Positions 1 through 8,821 of a DNA stretch of 64,000 nt are shown in pieces. Source of the DNA: an uncultured Flavobacteriales bacterium (GTDB lineage Bacteria > Bacteroidota > Bacteroidia > Flavobacteriales_D > Sanyastnellaceae). Where the stretch lies: positions 1 through 64,000 of the forward strand of contig CALKGQ010000004.1 in the NCBI GenBank assembly GCA_938085425.1. Reading direction: 5' to 3'. The position numbers and the translations under genes were made by a program. The notes under the pieces are model-generated. The model had not been told where the DNA came from. It did not search any database and saw nothing but the letters and a program-made list of their open reading frames with translations. Each line of letters opens with the position of its first letter. Position 1 is the first letter of the stretch.

Positions 1-92
1 TTGAGGGTCGTTGTAGACGACAACGTTGATAGGCCGCAGGTGTAAAGGCAGTGATGTCAAAGCCGAGCGGTACTAATTACCCGAAAGCTTAT
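1..92 (+). rRNA. rrl: 23S rRNA, 3' end (partial)
   Basis: The first ~92 bases match the conserved 3' end of bacterial 23S rRNA, including the GGTACTAATTACCCGAAAGC-like terminal segment at about 69-88. The gene begins before the window. The exact 3' end is estimated from the usual terminal helix. Bases ~93-173 are the 23S-5S spacer, in which I see nothing else. Confidence 0.85.
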
Positions 93-173
93 CAGTCTCC
101 AATCTTCTACCAGTATGTCATCCCATTTGTGGGTGATTCCAATGAGCGCATTGTGAAATCCCTACATGAACGT

Positions 174-279
<106 letters not shown>

Positions 280-282
280 CTT

Positions 283-308
283 GGGGCCCTTCGGGGCCCC
301 TTTTTTTT
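283..308 (+). terminator. Intrinsic terminator of the rRNA operon
   Basis: A perfect 7-bp stem GGGGCCC/GGGCCCC (283-289 with 294-300) closed by a C(TTCG)G tetraloop, followed by eight Ts (301-308). This is a textbook rho-independent terminator four bases after the 5S gene. Confidence 0.95.
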
Positions 309-335
309 GTCCATTTTTTCGAATTTCGCCTCAGC

Positions 336-1643
336 ATGAACAATCTAGTCGCCATTGTAGGTCGTCCCAATGTGGGGAAGTCCACGCTTTTCAACCGATT
401 GACAGAGTCTCGGGAAGCCATCACGGACGACACGAGTGGGACCACGCGTGATCGGAAATATGGAAAGGTCCTTTGGACCGATCATCAATTCAACATCATT
501 GACACAGGAGGCTGGATCACAAAGAGTGACGACAGCTTTGAAGCCGCCATCCGCGGCCAAGTGGAAATCAGCTTGGAAGAAGCGGACTTGGTGCTTTTCA
601 TGGTGGAAATTGGTGTGGGCATCACAGATCTGGACCAGGACATCGCCAACCTTTTGAGGAGGACCGGAAAGCCCATCATCTTGGTGTGCAACAAAGTGGA
701 CACCTCAGCCCATGACCTTGGGGCAGAGGAATTTTACCGGTTGGGGTTGGCCGACAAAATCCACAGCATTTCAGCAAACAACGGCTATGGCACTGGGGAC
801 TTACTTGATGCCGTTGTGGCGGCCATGCCCAAGCAACCTGAAGAGGAAGAGCTTGGCTTGCCCAAGTTGGCCGTTGTTGGAAAGCCCAATGTGGGCAAGT
901 CGACCTTCATCAACACCATCCTAGGCGAAGAACGCAACATTGTGACGGACATTGCCGGCACCACCAGGGACAGCGTGCACACGCATTACCAGCTCTTTGG
1001 ATTTGACTTCGAAATTGTGGACACTGCTGGGCTTCGTAAGAAGCGTCAAATCACGGATCATCTCGAGTTTTACAGCACGGTTCGCACCATCAAGGCCATT
1101 GACGAGAGTGACGTGTGCATTTTGATGCTGGATGGCAGCGACCCCATGGGGCGACAAGACTTGAATATTTTCTGGCAAATTGTTGAGAGTTACCGAGGTG
1201 TTGTGGTGGTCGTGAACAAATGGGACCTCGTGGAAAAAGAGACCAACACGATGGCCAAGGTGGAAGAAATGATCCGCGAGCGGACGTCACCGTTCACAGA
1301 CATTCCCATCGTGTTCACGTCCAATGTCAAAAAGCAGCGTGTATTGAAGGCCCTTGAGACAGCCTTGGAGGTGCGTGGTGCGAGGGCGTCGAAAGTACCG
1401 ACGAGCGAGCTGAATGACGTGCTGTTGCCCATCATCGAACACAACCCTCCCCCGGCTTGGAAGGGGAAGTATGTGAAGATCAAGTACATCACGCAGATTC
1501 CTTCTCAAACGCCCACTTTTGCCTTCTTCTGCAATCTGCCCCAGTACATCCGGGAACCTTACAAACGCTTTCTGGAAAATCAATTGAGGGACCATTACGA
1601 TTTCTCAGGGGTGCCCATTCGGTTGTTCTTCCGGAAGAAGTAA
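336..1643 (+). CDS. der: Ribosome biogenesis GTPase Der (EngA)
   Basis: A 435-aa double-GTPase that binds the 50S subunit and acts late in ribosome assembly. The first G domain has GRPNVGKST at residues 9-17 and TTRDRKYGKV switch sequence. The second has GKPNVGKST starting at Gly182, DTAGLRKKR and NKWD at 294-297. A KH-like domain fills about residues 350-435. Length and domain order match the family exactly. The ATG at 336 directly precedes the first beta strand (NNLVAIVG), so the start is secure. It lies 28 bases after the rRNA terminator, which separates its transcription from the rrn operon. No clear -7 box is seen; GAATTTCG at about 320 is only a partial match. Confidence 0.97.
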   Translation: MNNLVAIVGRPNVGKSTLFNRLTESREAITDDTSGTTRDRKYGKVLWTDHQFNIIDTGGWITKSDDSFEAAIRGQVEISLEEADLVLFMVEIGVGITDLDQDIANLLRRTGKPIILVCNKVDTSAHDLGAEEFYRLGLADKIHSISANNGYGTGDLLDAVVAAMPKQPEEEELGLPKLAVVGKPNVGKSTFINTILGEERNIVTDIAGTTRDSVHTHYQLFGFDFEIVDTAGLRKKRQITDHLEFYSTVRTIKAIDESDVCILMLDGSDPMGRQDLNIFWQIVESYRGVVVVVNKWDLVEKETNTMAKVEEMIRERTSPFTDIPIVFTSNVKKQRVLKALETALEVRGARASKVPTSELNDVLLPIIEHNPPPAWKGKYVKIKYITQIPSQTPTFAFFCNLPQYIREPYKRFLENQLRDHYDFSGVPIRLFFRKK

Positions 1644-1668
1644 TGGTCTGACAGGGCCTTGAGTTGAT

Positions 1669-1676
1669 TACATTTG
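1669..1676 (+). promoter_or_regulatory. Candidate -7 promoter box for metK
   Basis: TACATTTG matches the Bacteroidota -7 consensus TAnnTTTG exactly and lies 25 bases before the metK ATG. I see no convincing TTG at the usual -33 distance, so this is tentative. Confidence 0.45.
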
Positions 1677-1701
1677 AAGGAAACAACTTGCGCTTCATCC
1701 A

Positions 1702-2964
1702 ATGAGCTATTTCTTCACCTCCGAGTCTGTGTCTGAAGGCCATCCTGACAAAGTAGCGGATGCCATTTCAGATGCGTTGATCGACCATTTTTTGGCATTT
1801 GATCCACAATCCAAGGTGGCGTGCGAAACCTTGGTGACGACTGGTCAGGTTGTGCTGGCGGGAGAGGTCAAGTCCAAGTCCCCTTACTTGGACGTGCAGT
1901 CGATTGCGCGTCAGACCATTGCCCGCATCGGCTACACGAAGAGCGAGTACCAATTTGATTCTGCTTCGTGTGGTGTGTTGAGTGCCATCCATGACCAAAG
2001 CCAGGACATCAACCAAGGGGTGGAGCGCACCAACCCCGAGGAGCAAGGCGCAGGAGATCAGGGGATGATGTTTGGTTATGCTTGTCGCGAGACCGACAAT
2101 TTCATGCCTCTGGCGCTTGAGCTGTCCCATCGGTTGCTTCGAGAATTGGCCTCCATCCGAAAGGCTGGCGTGGAGATGACCTACTTGCGCCCTGACTCCA
2201 AGAGCCAAGTCACCATTGAACACGCCGACGATGGCACGCCCATCCGGATTGAGGCGATTGTGTTGAGTACGCAACACGATGATTTTGGCCCCACCGACAG
2301 TGAGATGCTAAGCACGATCCAGAGGGACGTGGCCAACATCCTCATTCCACGCGTCAAAGCGACCATGAGCGACCGTGTGCAAGCCCTCTTCAAGGGCGAC
2401 CACAAACTGCACGTGAACCCCACTGGCAAATTTGTGATTGGCGGTCCCCATGGCGACACTGGTCTCACCGGACGCAAAATCATTGTGGACACTTACGGTG
2501 GCCGGGGTGCCCATGGTGGAGGTGCCTTCAGTGGCAAGGACCCTTCGAAGGTGGACCGTTCAGCGGCGTATGCCACACGACATGTCGCCAAGAATTTGGT
2601 CGCCGCCGGAGTGGCGGACGAAGTGCTGGTCCAGGTGGCTTATGCCATTGGCGTGGCAGAGCCTGTGGGCCTTTACGTTACGACGTACGGAACTTCCCAT
2701 GTGGACATCAAGGACGGTGAAATCGCGGCGCGCATTGCCGACATTTTCCCGATGCAGCCCTACCACATTGAACAGCGGTTCAAATTGCGGACCCCCATTT
2801 ATTCTGAGACCTCAGCATACGGTCACATGGGCCGTCCCCACGAGTTGGTGACCAAACGTTTCCAAACTCACGCAGGTGGCGAGGTCAAGGAAGTGGAAGT
2901 CGAGCTTTTCCCATGGGAGAAGTTGGACAAGGTCGAGGAGGTGAAGGCCGCCTTTGGACTTTGA
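1702..2964 (+). CDS. metK: S-adenosylmethionine synthetase
   Basis: Makes S-adenosylmethionine from methionine and ATP in the cytosol. The 420-aa protein shows the N-terminal ATP-binding [16 protein letters not shown], the [12 protein letters not shown] signature near residue 116 and the [16 protein letters not shown] phosphate-binding loop near residue 272. It is longer than the E. coli enzyme (about 384 aa), as is usual in Bacteroidota. The ATG at 1702 begins [17 protein letters not shown], the normal N-terminus. It stands 58 bases after der and ends 22 bases before the convergent Nudix gene, with no obvious terminator between them. Confidence 0.98.
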   Translation: MSYFFTSESVSEGHPDKVADAISDALIDHFLAFDPQSKVACETLVTTGQVVLAGEVKSKSPYLDVQSIARQTIARIGYTKSEYQFDSASCGVLSAIHDQSQDINQGVERTNPEEQGAGDQGMMFGYACRETDNFMPLALELSHRLLRELASIRKAGVEMTYLRPDSKSQVTIEHADDGTPIRIEAIVLSTQHDDFGPTDSEMLSTIQRDVANILIPRVKATMSDRVQALFKGDHKLHVNPTGKFVIGGPHGDTGLTGRKIIVDTYGGRGAHGGGAFSGKDPSKVDRSAAYATRHVAKNLVAAGVADEVLVQVAYAIGVAEPVGLYVTTYGTSHVDIKDGEIAARIADIFPMQPYHIEQRFKLRTPIYSETSAYGHMGRPHELVTKRFQTHAGGEVKEVEVELFPWEKLDKVEEVKAAFGL

Positions 2965-2986
2965 TCTCTAACCCTCAGTTTTTGGC

Positions 2987-3694
2987 TTACAACACGAAGT
3001 CATAGCCCTTGAGTTTCATCATGCTGTACGCCTCTGCATTGAAGCTGAAGAGCAGGCTTCCTTTGTGTTGTCCGTAACCTGAACCATCGGACTTTTTGTC
3101 GAGGTCAATGAGCAGCTTGGACTTGAAGAGTTTTTTGCGAAAATTCCGCTTGTCAAAGGTCTTGTCCATCGCCTTTTCGTAGAGATTTTGAAGCTGTCCA
3201 AGGGTGAATTCCTTGGGAAGCAAATCAAAGCCAACAGGACGTCGCCTCACCCTTCTTTTGAGCCTCTCAAGGGCATACCCCACAATGGCATTGTGGTCGA
3301 AGGCCAAATCGGGAACTTCATTCACAGCCACCCAATGCATGCCGTGCTGTTCCCATTGCTCTGTCAAGAAATCGCTGGTGTGCACCAAGGCGTAATGGGC
3401 AATGTTCACCACGCGGCCCCCGGGATGTCTGAACACTTGCCCAAAGGCGCGAAGTTGTTCCACCGTACTGGGGTTTTCGTAGCCGAACAAATCAAAAAAC
3501 ATCTTTTTGGCGGAAAGGAGCAATTCCTCCGAGGCCTTGAGGTATCGGCTGGGCAAGAACAACGCCCCTTCGAAGGGCGGACGGGAACTTTTGGCCAGCA
3601 AGATCTTCAAGTCGACTCCATCGAAGCCAAACACCACAAGGCTTGTTGACAGGGCCACGTTGTGGTCTGGCTCTTCCTGTGGAAAGTGGATCAT
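2987..3694 (-). CDS. NrtR-like Nudix-fold transcriptional regulator
   Basis: About 235 aa with an N-terminal Nudix-fold domain (VALSTSLVVFGFDG onward) and a C-terminal winged-helix region (KRRVRRRPVGFDLLPKEFTL onward), the architecture of NrtR-type regulators that sense ADP-ribose-like ligands and control NAD or sugar pathways. The catalytic Nudix box (REUXEE) is absent: the corresponding stretch reads SAKKMFFDLFG, so hydrolase activity is unlikely. Two in-frame ATGs exist, 3703 and 3694. The promoter box ends at 3708, so the second is slightly favoured. Targets are unknown. The divergent neighbour is dnaB. Binding of a metabolite is inferred from the family, not seen. Confidence 0.8.
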   Translation of the reverse strand: MIHFPQEEPDHNVALSTSLVVFGFDGVDLKILLAKSSRPPFEGALFLPSRYLKASEELLLSAKKMFFDLFGYENPSTVEQLRAFGQVFRHPGGRVVNIAHYALVHTSDFLTEQWEQHGMHWVAVNEVPDLAFDHNAIVGYALERLKRRVRRRPVGFDLLPKEFTLGQLQNLYEKAMDKTFDKRNFRKKLFKSKLLIDLDKKSDGSGYGQHKGSLLFSFNAEAYSMMKLKGYDFVL

Positions 3695-3707
3695 TTCTCC
3701 CATTTGG

Positions 3708-3738
3708 CAAAAGTAGAAGAGCCTTCTGACTTGGGCAA
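3708..3738 (-). promoter_or_regulatory. Bipartite Bacteroidota promoter of the Nudix regulator
   Basis: On the minus strand TTG (3738-3736), exactly 20 bases, then TACTTTTG (3715-3708). This is a full match to the TTG - N17-23 - TAnnTTTG consensus. The box ends only 5 bases before ATG 3703, so the transcript is leaderless or nearly so. Confidence 0.75.
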
Positions 3739-3818
3739 TCGTGTGGCAAACAGATGTGCAAAACAGCGGTGAAAACATGTGAACAACGGTGGTGAACTGC
3801 AACGTACCTTGCATCCCC

Positions 3819-5363
3819 ATGCTTGATTCCCCTTCTTCTGGCAGCACCCCAATGAGTGGCCGCTCGCGCGACCTCGTCCGTGCCAATGCACCCATGATTC
3901 CTGGAGCCAAAATCCAACCGCAAGCCAAGGAGCTTGAGGAAGTGGTCCTCGGTGCCATGATGGTCGAGAAATCGGCGGTCAATGCTGTGATCGATGTGCT
4001 GCAGCCAGAGAGCTTCTATGTCGAGGCGCATGGGGAAGTGTTCAGGGCCATTCAAACGCTGTTCAACAAGTCGGAACCCATCGATTTGTTGACCGTCACG
4101 GAGCAGTTGCGCAAAGAAGGGAGTTTGGAGATGATGGGTGGGAGCCACCGGGTGGCAGAATTGACCACTCGGGTGGCCAGCAGCGCCAACGTCGAGTTTC
4201 ACGCGAGGATCATCGCCCAAAAACACATCCAGCGGGAGTTGATCCGCGTGTCCAATGTCATCATTGAAAAGGCGTACGACGAGACGTCGGATGTGTTCGA
4301 TCTGCTGGACGAAGCGGAGTCCAAGCTCTTTGAAGTGGCGGAGGGCAACATCAGGAAGAGTTACGAGAGCATGGGTGTGGTGATGAAGCAGGCCTTGGAA
4401 GACATTGAGTCGGCAAGGAACAACGAAGATGGGGTCAGTGGGGTGCCTTCGGGATTCCATGACTTGGACAAACTCACAGGTGGCTGGCAGCGTTCGGACA
4501 TGGTCGTTCTTGCCGCACGTCCGGGCATGGGAAAAACGGCCTTTGTGTTGTCCATGGCCCGCAACATGGCAGTAGACCATCAGATTCCAGTGGCGGTGTT
4601 CAGCTTGGAGATGTCGGCCGTACAGTTGGTGCAGCGTCTCATTTCGTCAGAAACTGAAATCAGCAGCGACAAATTCAGGAAGGGCAACCTTGAGGAACAT
4701 GAATACCAGCAGTTGTATTCTCGTGTGGGCAAGCTCAGCGATGCTCCCTTGTTCATCGACGACACGCCAGGACTGAACATCTTTGAGTTGCGCGCCAAAT
4801 GCCGTCGCTTGAAGGCACAGCACGGCATTGACCTTGTGGTCATTGACTACCTGCAATTGATGAGTGCGGGAAGCGACAAGGGCAATCGGGAGCAAGAGAT
4901 CTCGAGCATTTCGCGTTCCATCAAGTCCATTGCGAAGGAACTGGATGTCCCAATCATCGCCTTGTCGCAATTGAGCCGGAATGTTGAAACAAGGGGAGGT
5001 GACAAACGTCCTTTGTTGTCTGACCTTCGTGAATCTGGGGCGATCGAGCAAGATGCGGACATTGTAGCATTCATTTACCGGGCCGAGTACTACGGGATCA
5101 CCGAGCATCCGGATGGAGTGGACACCAACGGACTTGGGGAGTTGATTTTGGCAAAGCACCGACACGGTGCACTCGACACCATCAAGATGAAATTTGTGCA
5201 GCGTTTGGCCAAGTTCACCAATTACGACACGTTCTCAGAAGCTCCTGGTTTTGGCACAGCCATGCAGCCCAATGCCGCATTCAATGAGCCCAAAACCATC
5301 ACGGTCGGTTCCAAGATGAACGACGATTCAGGTGCAGCCAAGGGTGGAGACGTTCCCTTCTGA
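3819..5363 (+). CDS. dnaB: Replicative DNA helicase DnaB
   Basis: The 514-aa hexameric 5'-3' helicase that drives the replication fork. The N-terminal primase-interacting domain covers about residues 25-130 (PQAKELEEVVLGAMM onward). The RecA-like domain carries Walker A RPGMGKTAF near residue 235, Walker B VVIDYLQLM, and the DLRESGAIEQDAD motif. No intein is present. The start is uncertain: ATG 3819 is chosen, with ATG 3852 possible; upstream sequence is shared with the divergent Nudix gene's promoter. TACCTTGC at 3805-3812 is a weak -7 candidate. It is followed 21 bases later by a secreted-protein gene on the same strand. Confidence 0.95.
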   Translation: MLDSPSSGSTPMSGRSRDLVRANAPMIPGAKIQPQAKELEEVVLGAMMVEKSAVNAVIDVLQPESFYVEAHGEVFRAIQTLFNKSEPIDLLTVTEQLRKEGSLEMMGGSHRVAELTTRVASSANVEFHARIIAQKHIQRELIRVSNVIIEKAYDETSDVFDLLDEAESKLFEVAEGNIRKSYESMGVVMKQALEDIESARNNEDGVSGVPSGFHDLDKLTGGWQRSDMVVLAARPGMGKTAFVLSMARNMAVDHQIPVAVFSLEMSAVQLVQRLISSETEISSDKFRKGNLEEHEYQQLYSRVGKLSDAPLFIDDTPGLNIFELRAKCRRLKAQHGIDLVVIDYLQLMSAGSDKGNREQEISSISRSIKSIAKELDVPIIALSQLSRNVETRGGDKRPLLSDLRESGAIEQDADIVAFIYRAEYYGITEHPDGVDTNGLGELILAKHRHGALDTIKMKFVQRLAKFTNYDTFSEAPGFGTAMQPNAAFNEPKTITVGSKMNDDSGAAKGGDVPF

Positions 5364-5384
5364 GCCAGGCGTATCTTGGTCCCA

Positions 5385-6653
5385 ATGCAAACAATTCGGA
5401 GAGCAACATGGATGGTGGCCAGTTTTTTGGTGCTTCAAGTCGGATGGTCGGCCAGGATTTTGGTGCCCATGGACGACAGCCAAACCAACCATCTGAAGGC
5501 CTATGGGATGGCGTTTTGGGTGTTGGAGAATGGCGTGGAGGTCGAGTGGCTTTTGAACTACAGAGGCGGAAGCTTCATGCTCCCCAACATTCCTGAAATC
5601 GAGAACGAATGCGTCATCCGTGGCGTATCTCACCAAATCATTGCAGATGTTCAGGCATCGCAAATTTTGTCAGAGATCGCGGATCCAGAGGTGAACATGG
5701 AAAGGGTCAAACTGGAGGTAACCCCGAAGATTGCGGTCTACAGTCCAGACGGAAAACAGCCATGGGACGACGCAGTGACCTTGGTGCTCACCTATTCTGA
5801 AATCCCTTACGAGATCGTGTACGATACGGAAATCTTGTCAGGAGAATTGCCACAGTACGATTGGCTTCATCTGCACCACGAAGATTTCACAGGCCAATAC
5901 GGCAAGTTTTACAAGGCTTATCGCAGCGCCACGTGGTACCAAGATGAGGTTGAAAGGCAAAGTGCCACGGCCCAAGTGATGGGCTTCCAAAAGGTGAGTG
6001 AAATGAAACGGAATGTGGCCACCAACATCCGTGATTTTGTGATGGGTGGGGGCTTCTTGTTCACCATGTGTTCAGGGACGGACAGTTATGACATTGCGCT
6101 TGCGGCGCAAGGGGTTGACATCTGTGGCCCCATGTTCGACGGTGACCCGTCTGACCCGTCGGCGCCGTCCAAACTTGCTTTTTCCGAGGGGTTGGCCTTC
6201 AAGGATTACCAGTTGGAAATGGACCCCTTGGTCTATGAGTTTTCAAGCATCGACGGGACCAAGGACCACGGGAACATCAAGCCCATCAACGATTTCTTCA
6301 CGCTTTTTGATTTTTCAGCGAAGTGGGACATTGTGCCGACCATGTTGACCCAAAGCCATGAGCGTGTTGTGGCAGGCTTCATGGGACAAACCACATCGTT
6401 TCGGAAAGAGTACATCCGCCCAGATGTCACAATCATGGGAGACAATAGGAATTTGCCCACGGCCAAATACATCCATGGAACCTTGGGATTGGGCCAATGG
6501 ACCTACTACGGAGGGCACGACCCAGAGGATTATCGGCACTTGGTGAATGACCCGCCGACGGATTTGAACTTGCACCCCAACTCCCCTGGGTACCGCTTGA
6601 TCTTGAACAACATTTTGTTTCCAGCAGCGAAGAAGAAGGACAGGAAGACCTGA
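5385..6653 (+). CDS. Conserved exported protein, often mislabelled asparagine synthetase B
   Basis: A 422-aa protein with an N-terminal signal sequence (about residues 1-22, MQTIRRATWMVASFLVLQ). It opens RILVPMDDSQTNHLKAYG and LLNYRGGSFMLPNIPEIE, which I recognise as a Bacteroidota-wide family often recorded as asparagine synthetase B. None of the AsnB hallmarks is present: no N-terminal Cys2 amidotransferase domain and no SGGXDS ATP-pyrophosphatase loop. The pattern MCSGTDSYDIALAAQG suggests a class I amidotransferase-like or ThuA-like fold, but this is only an impression. Function unknown; extracytoplasmic by its signal. ATG 5385 is preferred to the upstream TTG 5376. TATCTTGG at 5372-5379 could be a promoter box, or it is co-transcribed with dnaB. 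Confidence 0.75.
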   Translation: MQTIRRATWMVASFLVLQVGWSARILVPMDDSQTNHLKAYGMAFWVLENGVEVEWLLNYRGGSFMLPNIPEIENECVIRGVSHQIIADVQASQILSEIADPEVNMERVKLEVTPKIAVYSPDGKQPWDDAVTLVLTYSEIPYEIVYDTEILSGELPQYDWLHLHHEDFTGQYGKFYKAYRSATWYQDEVERQSATAQVMGFQKVSEMKRNVATNIRDFVMGGGFLFTMCSGTDSYDIALAAQGVDICGPMFDGDPSDPSAPSKLAFSEGLAFKDYQLEMDPLVYEFSSIDGTKDHGNIKPINDFFTLFDFSAKWDIVPTMLTQSHERVVAGFMGQTTSFRKEYIRPDVTIMGDNRNLPTAKYIHGTLGLGQWTYYGGHDPEDYRHLVNDPPTDLNLHPNSPGYRLILNNILFPAAKKKDRKT

Positions 6654-6667
6654 GTGTTGGGTCAGTT

Positions 6668-7303
6668 TCAGCGGCGAATGGTGGAGGTCAAGGTGACCAT
6701 GTGCAGGCCATCTGAGTGGGGATTGGCCTCGAATTCAATGACGCCTTGCGTGCGTTTGGCCATGCTGATCAGGCCAAGTCCAGCATTCCCATGGACAGGA
6801 TCTTGATGCCCGCCGCACAGCACATCGATGTACTCCTTTCGGAGCTGGGCATGGGAGAGGCCGTTGATCTTTCCAATGCGCTTGGCCAAATCCTGGGCAT
6901 CGAGGTCTTTCATCAAGTTTCCACAATGGACTTGGAAGCCCACTGGGGTGTGCTCCAAGGTGAGGTAAAGCAAGGTCTCACCAGCGTCGTCAATGAACCC
7001 GTGGTGAAGGACATTTTGGACCGATTCGATGCAGACAAACAACACCCGCTTTCTTTCTTTGCGGCTTGTTTCGGTATTGGCGATGCTGCGCTCGGCCAAT
7101 TGGATGAGATGGGGAACGATGTCTGTGTCGACGGTTCCGGTGTAAGACAACAACACGCCATACCTTGTTCGGCCCGTGGAAGGAGCGTCATGACGCTGCA
7201 GCCTTTGCTGGAGCAAAGGGAGCAATTCGTTGTGCCATTTTTGGGTCATCAGTTCTTGCAGGATTTTCGACGAAACCTTGATAAGGCCCCATGAAAACAA
7301 CAA
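6668..7303 (-). CDS. SiaB-like (DUF6272) histidine-kinase-fold protein
   Basis: Up to 211 aa. The C-terminal GNAGLGLISMAKRT resembles the ATP-lid G2 box of HATPase_c proteins, and the internal CIESVQNVLHHG resembles an N box. Together these fit the SiaB / DUF6272 family of small anti-sigma-factor-like serine kinases that act in partner-switching modules with PP2C phosphatases. A SpoIIE-type phosphatase is encoded at 23481-24299 in this window, but the genes are 16 kb apart, so a functional link is only possible. The start could also be ATG 7249, giving MTQKWHNELL. The gene stands alone, convergent with 5385-6653, 14 bases apart. Confidence 0.65.
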   Translation of the reverse strand: MLFSWGLIKVSSKILQELMTQKWHNELLPLLQQRLQRHDAPSTGRTRYGVLLSYTGTVDTDIVPHLIQLAERSIANTETSRKERKRVLFVCIESVQNVLHHGFIDDAGETLLYLTLEHTPVGFQVHCGNLMKDLDAQDLAKRIGKINGLSHAQLRKEYIDVLCGGHQDPVHGNAGLGLISMAKRTQGVIEFEANPHSDGLHMVTLTSTIRR

Positions 7304-7418
7304 TGCAAGCTACAAGAAGTTGTGGCGGTCTCAATGCCATTTCACGCATTCTCTTCACAAATGATTCACACACATAATCAAATCCAAAGAGCCTGAATGG
7401 TCTCGAGCAAGACATGAG

Positions 7419-7700
7419 TCACACAAATCCGCGCATGCATGTTTCAGGAACCAATGGGAGTCCCTCTGGTGTTCGGATCATTTGGTAGAACAGGGGGTGC
7501 ATGAAATTGAGCGTCCGTCGAAACGGCCGTGATGAAAAGTGACACTTCCACACTTCCATGGCAATTCGTTTGGTGGTGTTCCAGGCGTACGGACTGAATC
7601 CTTGTGGTCTCGCAAAGCGCTCGACCCAGCGGTGCGCTTGGGGGAGGTCTTCAATGGAAGAAGGGTTGCAGTGAAGGGCGGGGTTGAGGGGAAGGGACAT
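7419..7700 (-). CDS. Possible small hypothetical protein
   Basis: An open frame of about 93 aa from ATG 7700 (112 aa if ATG 7757 is used) directly downstream of the WYL regulator on the same strand. I recognise no family. It contains WNTTKRIAMEVWKC and no signal peptide or membrane segment. Support is only its position at the end of the operon and protein-like composition. If it is not real, 7304-7788 is a noncoding stretch in which I see no RNA or repeat. Confidence 0.35.
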   Translation of the reverse strand: MSLPLNPALHCNPSSIEDLPQAHRWVERFARPQGFSPYAWNTTKRIAMEVWKCHFSSRPFRRTLNFMHPLFYQMIRTPEGLPLVPETCMRGFV

Positions 7701-7788
7701 GGTTCCGGGGTTCAGAGGGGTTGTTTTCTGAATCAAAGGGAACAAGGCACTCCGCAATGGATTTACGGACTGTCCAAAAAATGTACGA

Positions 7789-8820
7789 TCAACCTCTTTT
7801 TTGCCGCTCTAGGGCAGTTTCCAGGGTCTTGACCACGGATTGCTTGATGCTCTGTGGAGCGAGCAAGGTCAACTCATTGGCATGCGCTTGAAGCCATTGC
7901 AACAGTTCAAAGGTCGGCATGACATTCAATGTCACCCGAACCTCGCCGGAAGATTCGACGATGCGCTGCGAATGGTGCAGTGGCTGTGACGTGAGGTACT
8001 TTCCCAGCAATGGATCGCACAGGAACTCCACGCGTTCTGGTTTGGCATCTCCCAAGACGGTGATGCCCAAAGCATGCTCGAAGTGGTCCGTTGCATGGAA
8101 GGACGGCTGCATGTGAAAACGGAGATCTTCAGATGGATGCAAGGATTGGATGCGATCGCACCCCAGGGTTCGAATGTGCCCTTTGTCTCGATCCCAGCCC
8201 AGCAAATACCAACGGTTGCGGTATTCTTTGAGGAGGTAGGGATCCATGTTGTAGGTCGACACCTGGGTGTCGTCAGAAAACTTCTTGTAGCTCAATTGCA
8301 CAGCATGCTTGGTCCGAATGGCGTGAAGCAAAGGCGCGAGATGTTCCGACCCTTCGGCGTGTGGCGTGCTTTCAAATTGAATGTACTTCTCCATGCCTTC
8401 CGTGTCCAAGTTGGGCGCCACGGCAAGGCGGTCCGCAATTTTTCCCAAGGCTTGGTCGAATTGCTGAAAAATGGGCAAGTCTCTGAACTGGATCAAGGTG
8501 TTGGTGGCGAACCGGATGGCGTCGAGGTCGTCCTCGTTGAGTTGGACGTCGTTGATGCTGTAACCTTCTTCGGTGTAGTGGTAGCCCCGTTCATCACGAT
8601 GGTATTCGATGGGAGCGTAGTAGCCCAAATCGGTTTCGTTGCGCATCGCCCACAAATCCTTCTCAATGGTGGAGATGCTGATGCGTTCCCCGTCGCTGCC
8701 GTAGAGGGCCTCTTCACAGGCCAAACGCAGCGTTTCTTTGGATGGAAAGGGGTGGCCTGGGTTGGTCAAGCAGCGGTCAATGATGCGGTACCGCAAGAGG
8801 GCGTATTTGTTCGCTGGCAT
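7789..8820 (-). CDS. WYL-domain transcriptional regulator
   Basis: A 343-aa protein with an N-terminal helix-turn-helix region (RYRIIDRCLTNPGHPFPSKE; about residues 8-75) and a C-terminal WYL domain (about 165-240, containing YRNRWYLLGWDRDKG and IRTLGCDRIQSL) followed by a WCX-like extension. WYL proteins sense ligands, often nucleic acids or nucleotides, and regulate DNA-damage, phage-defence or stress genes. No defence genes are adjacent. The ATG at 8820 is one base from the stop codon of the upstream muramidase gene (8822-8824), so the two are co-transcribed and probably translationally coupled. Confidence 0.85.
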   Translation of the reverse strand: MPANKYALLRYRIIDRCLTNPGHPFPSKETLRLACEEALYGSDGERISISTIEKDLWAMRNETDLGYYAPIEYHRDERGYHYTEEGYSINDVQLNEDDLDAIRFATNTLIQFRDLPIFQQFDQALGKIADRLAVAPNLDTEGMEKYIQFESTPHAEGSEHLAPLLHAIRTKHAVQLSYKKFSDDTQVSTYNMDPYLLKEYRNRWYLLGWDRDKGHIRTLGCDRIQSLHPSEDLRFHMQPSFHATDHFEHALGITVLGDAKPERVEFLCDPLLGKYLTSQPLHHSQRIVESSGEVRVTLNVMPTFELLQWLQAHANELTLLAPQSIKQSVVKTLETALERQKRG

Positions 8821-8821
8821 G

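Noticed and set aside
5385-6653. Annotation as asparagine synthetase B
   Set aside because: The N-terminal Cys2 and the ATP-pyrophosphatase loop are absent and the protein has a signal peptide.
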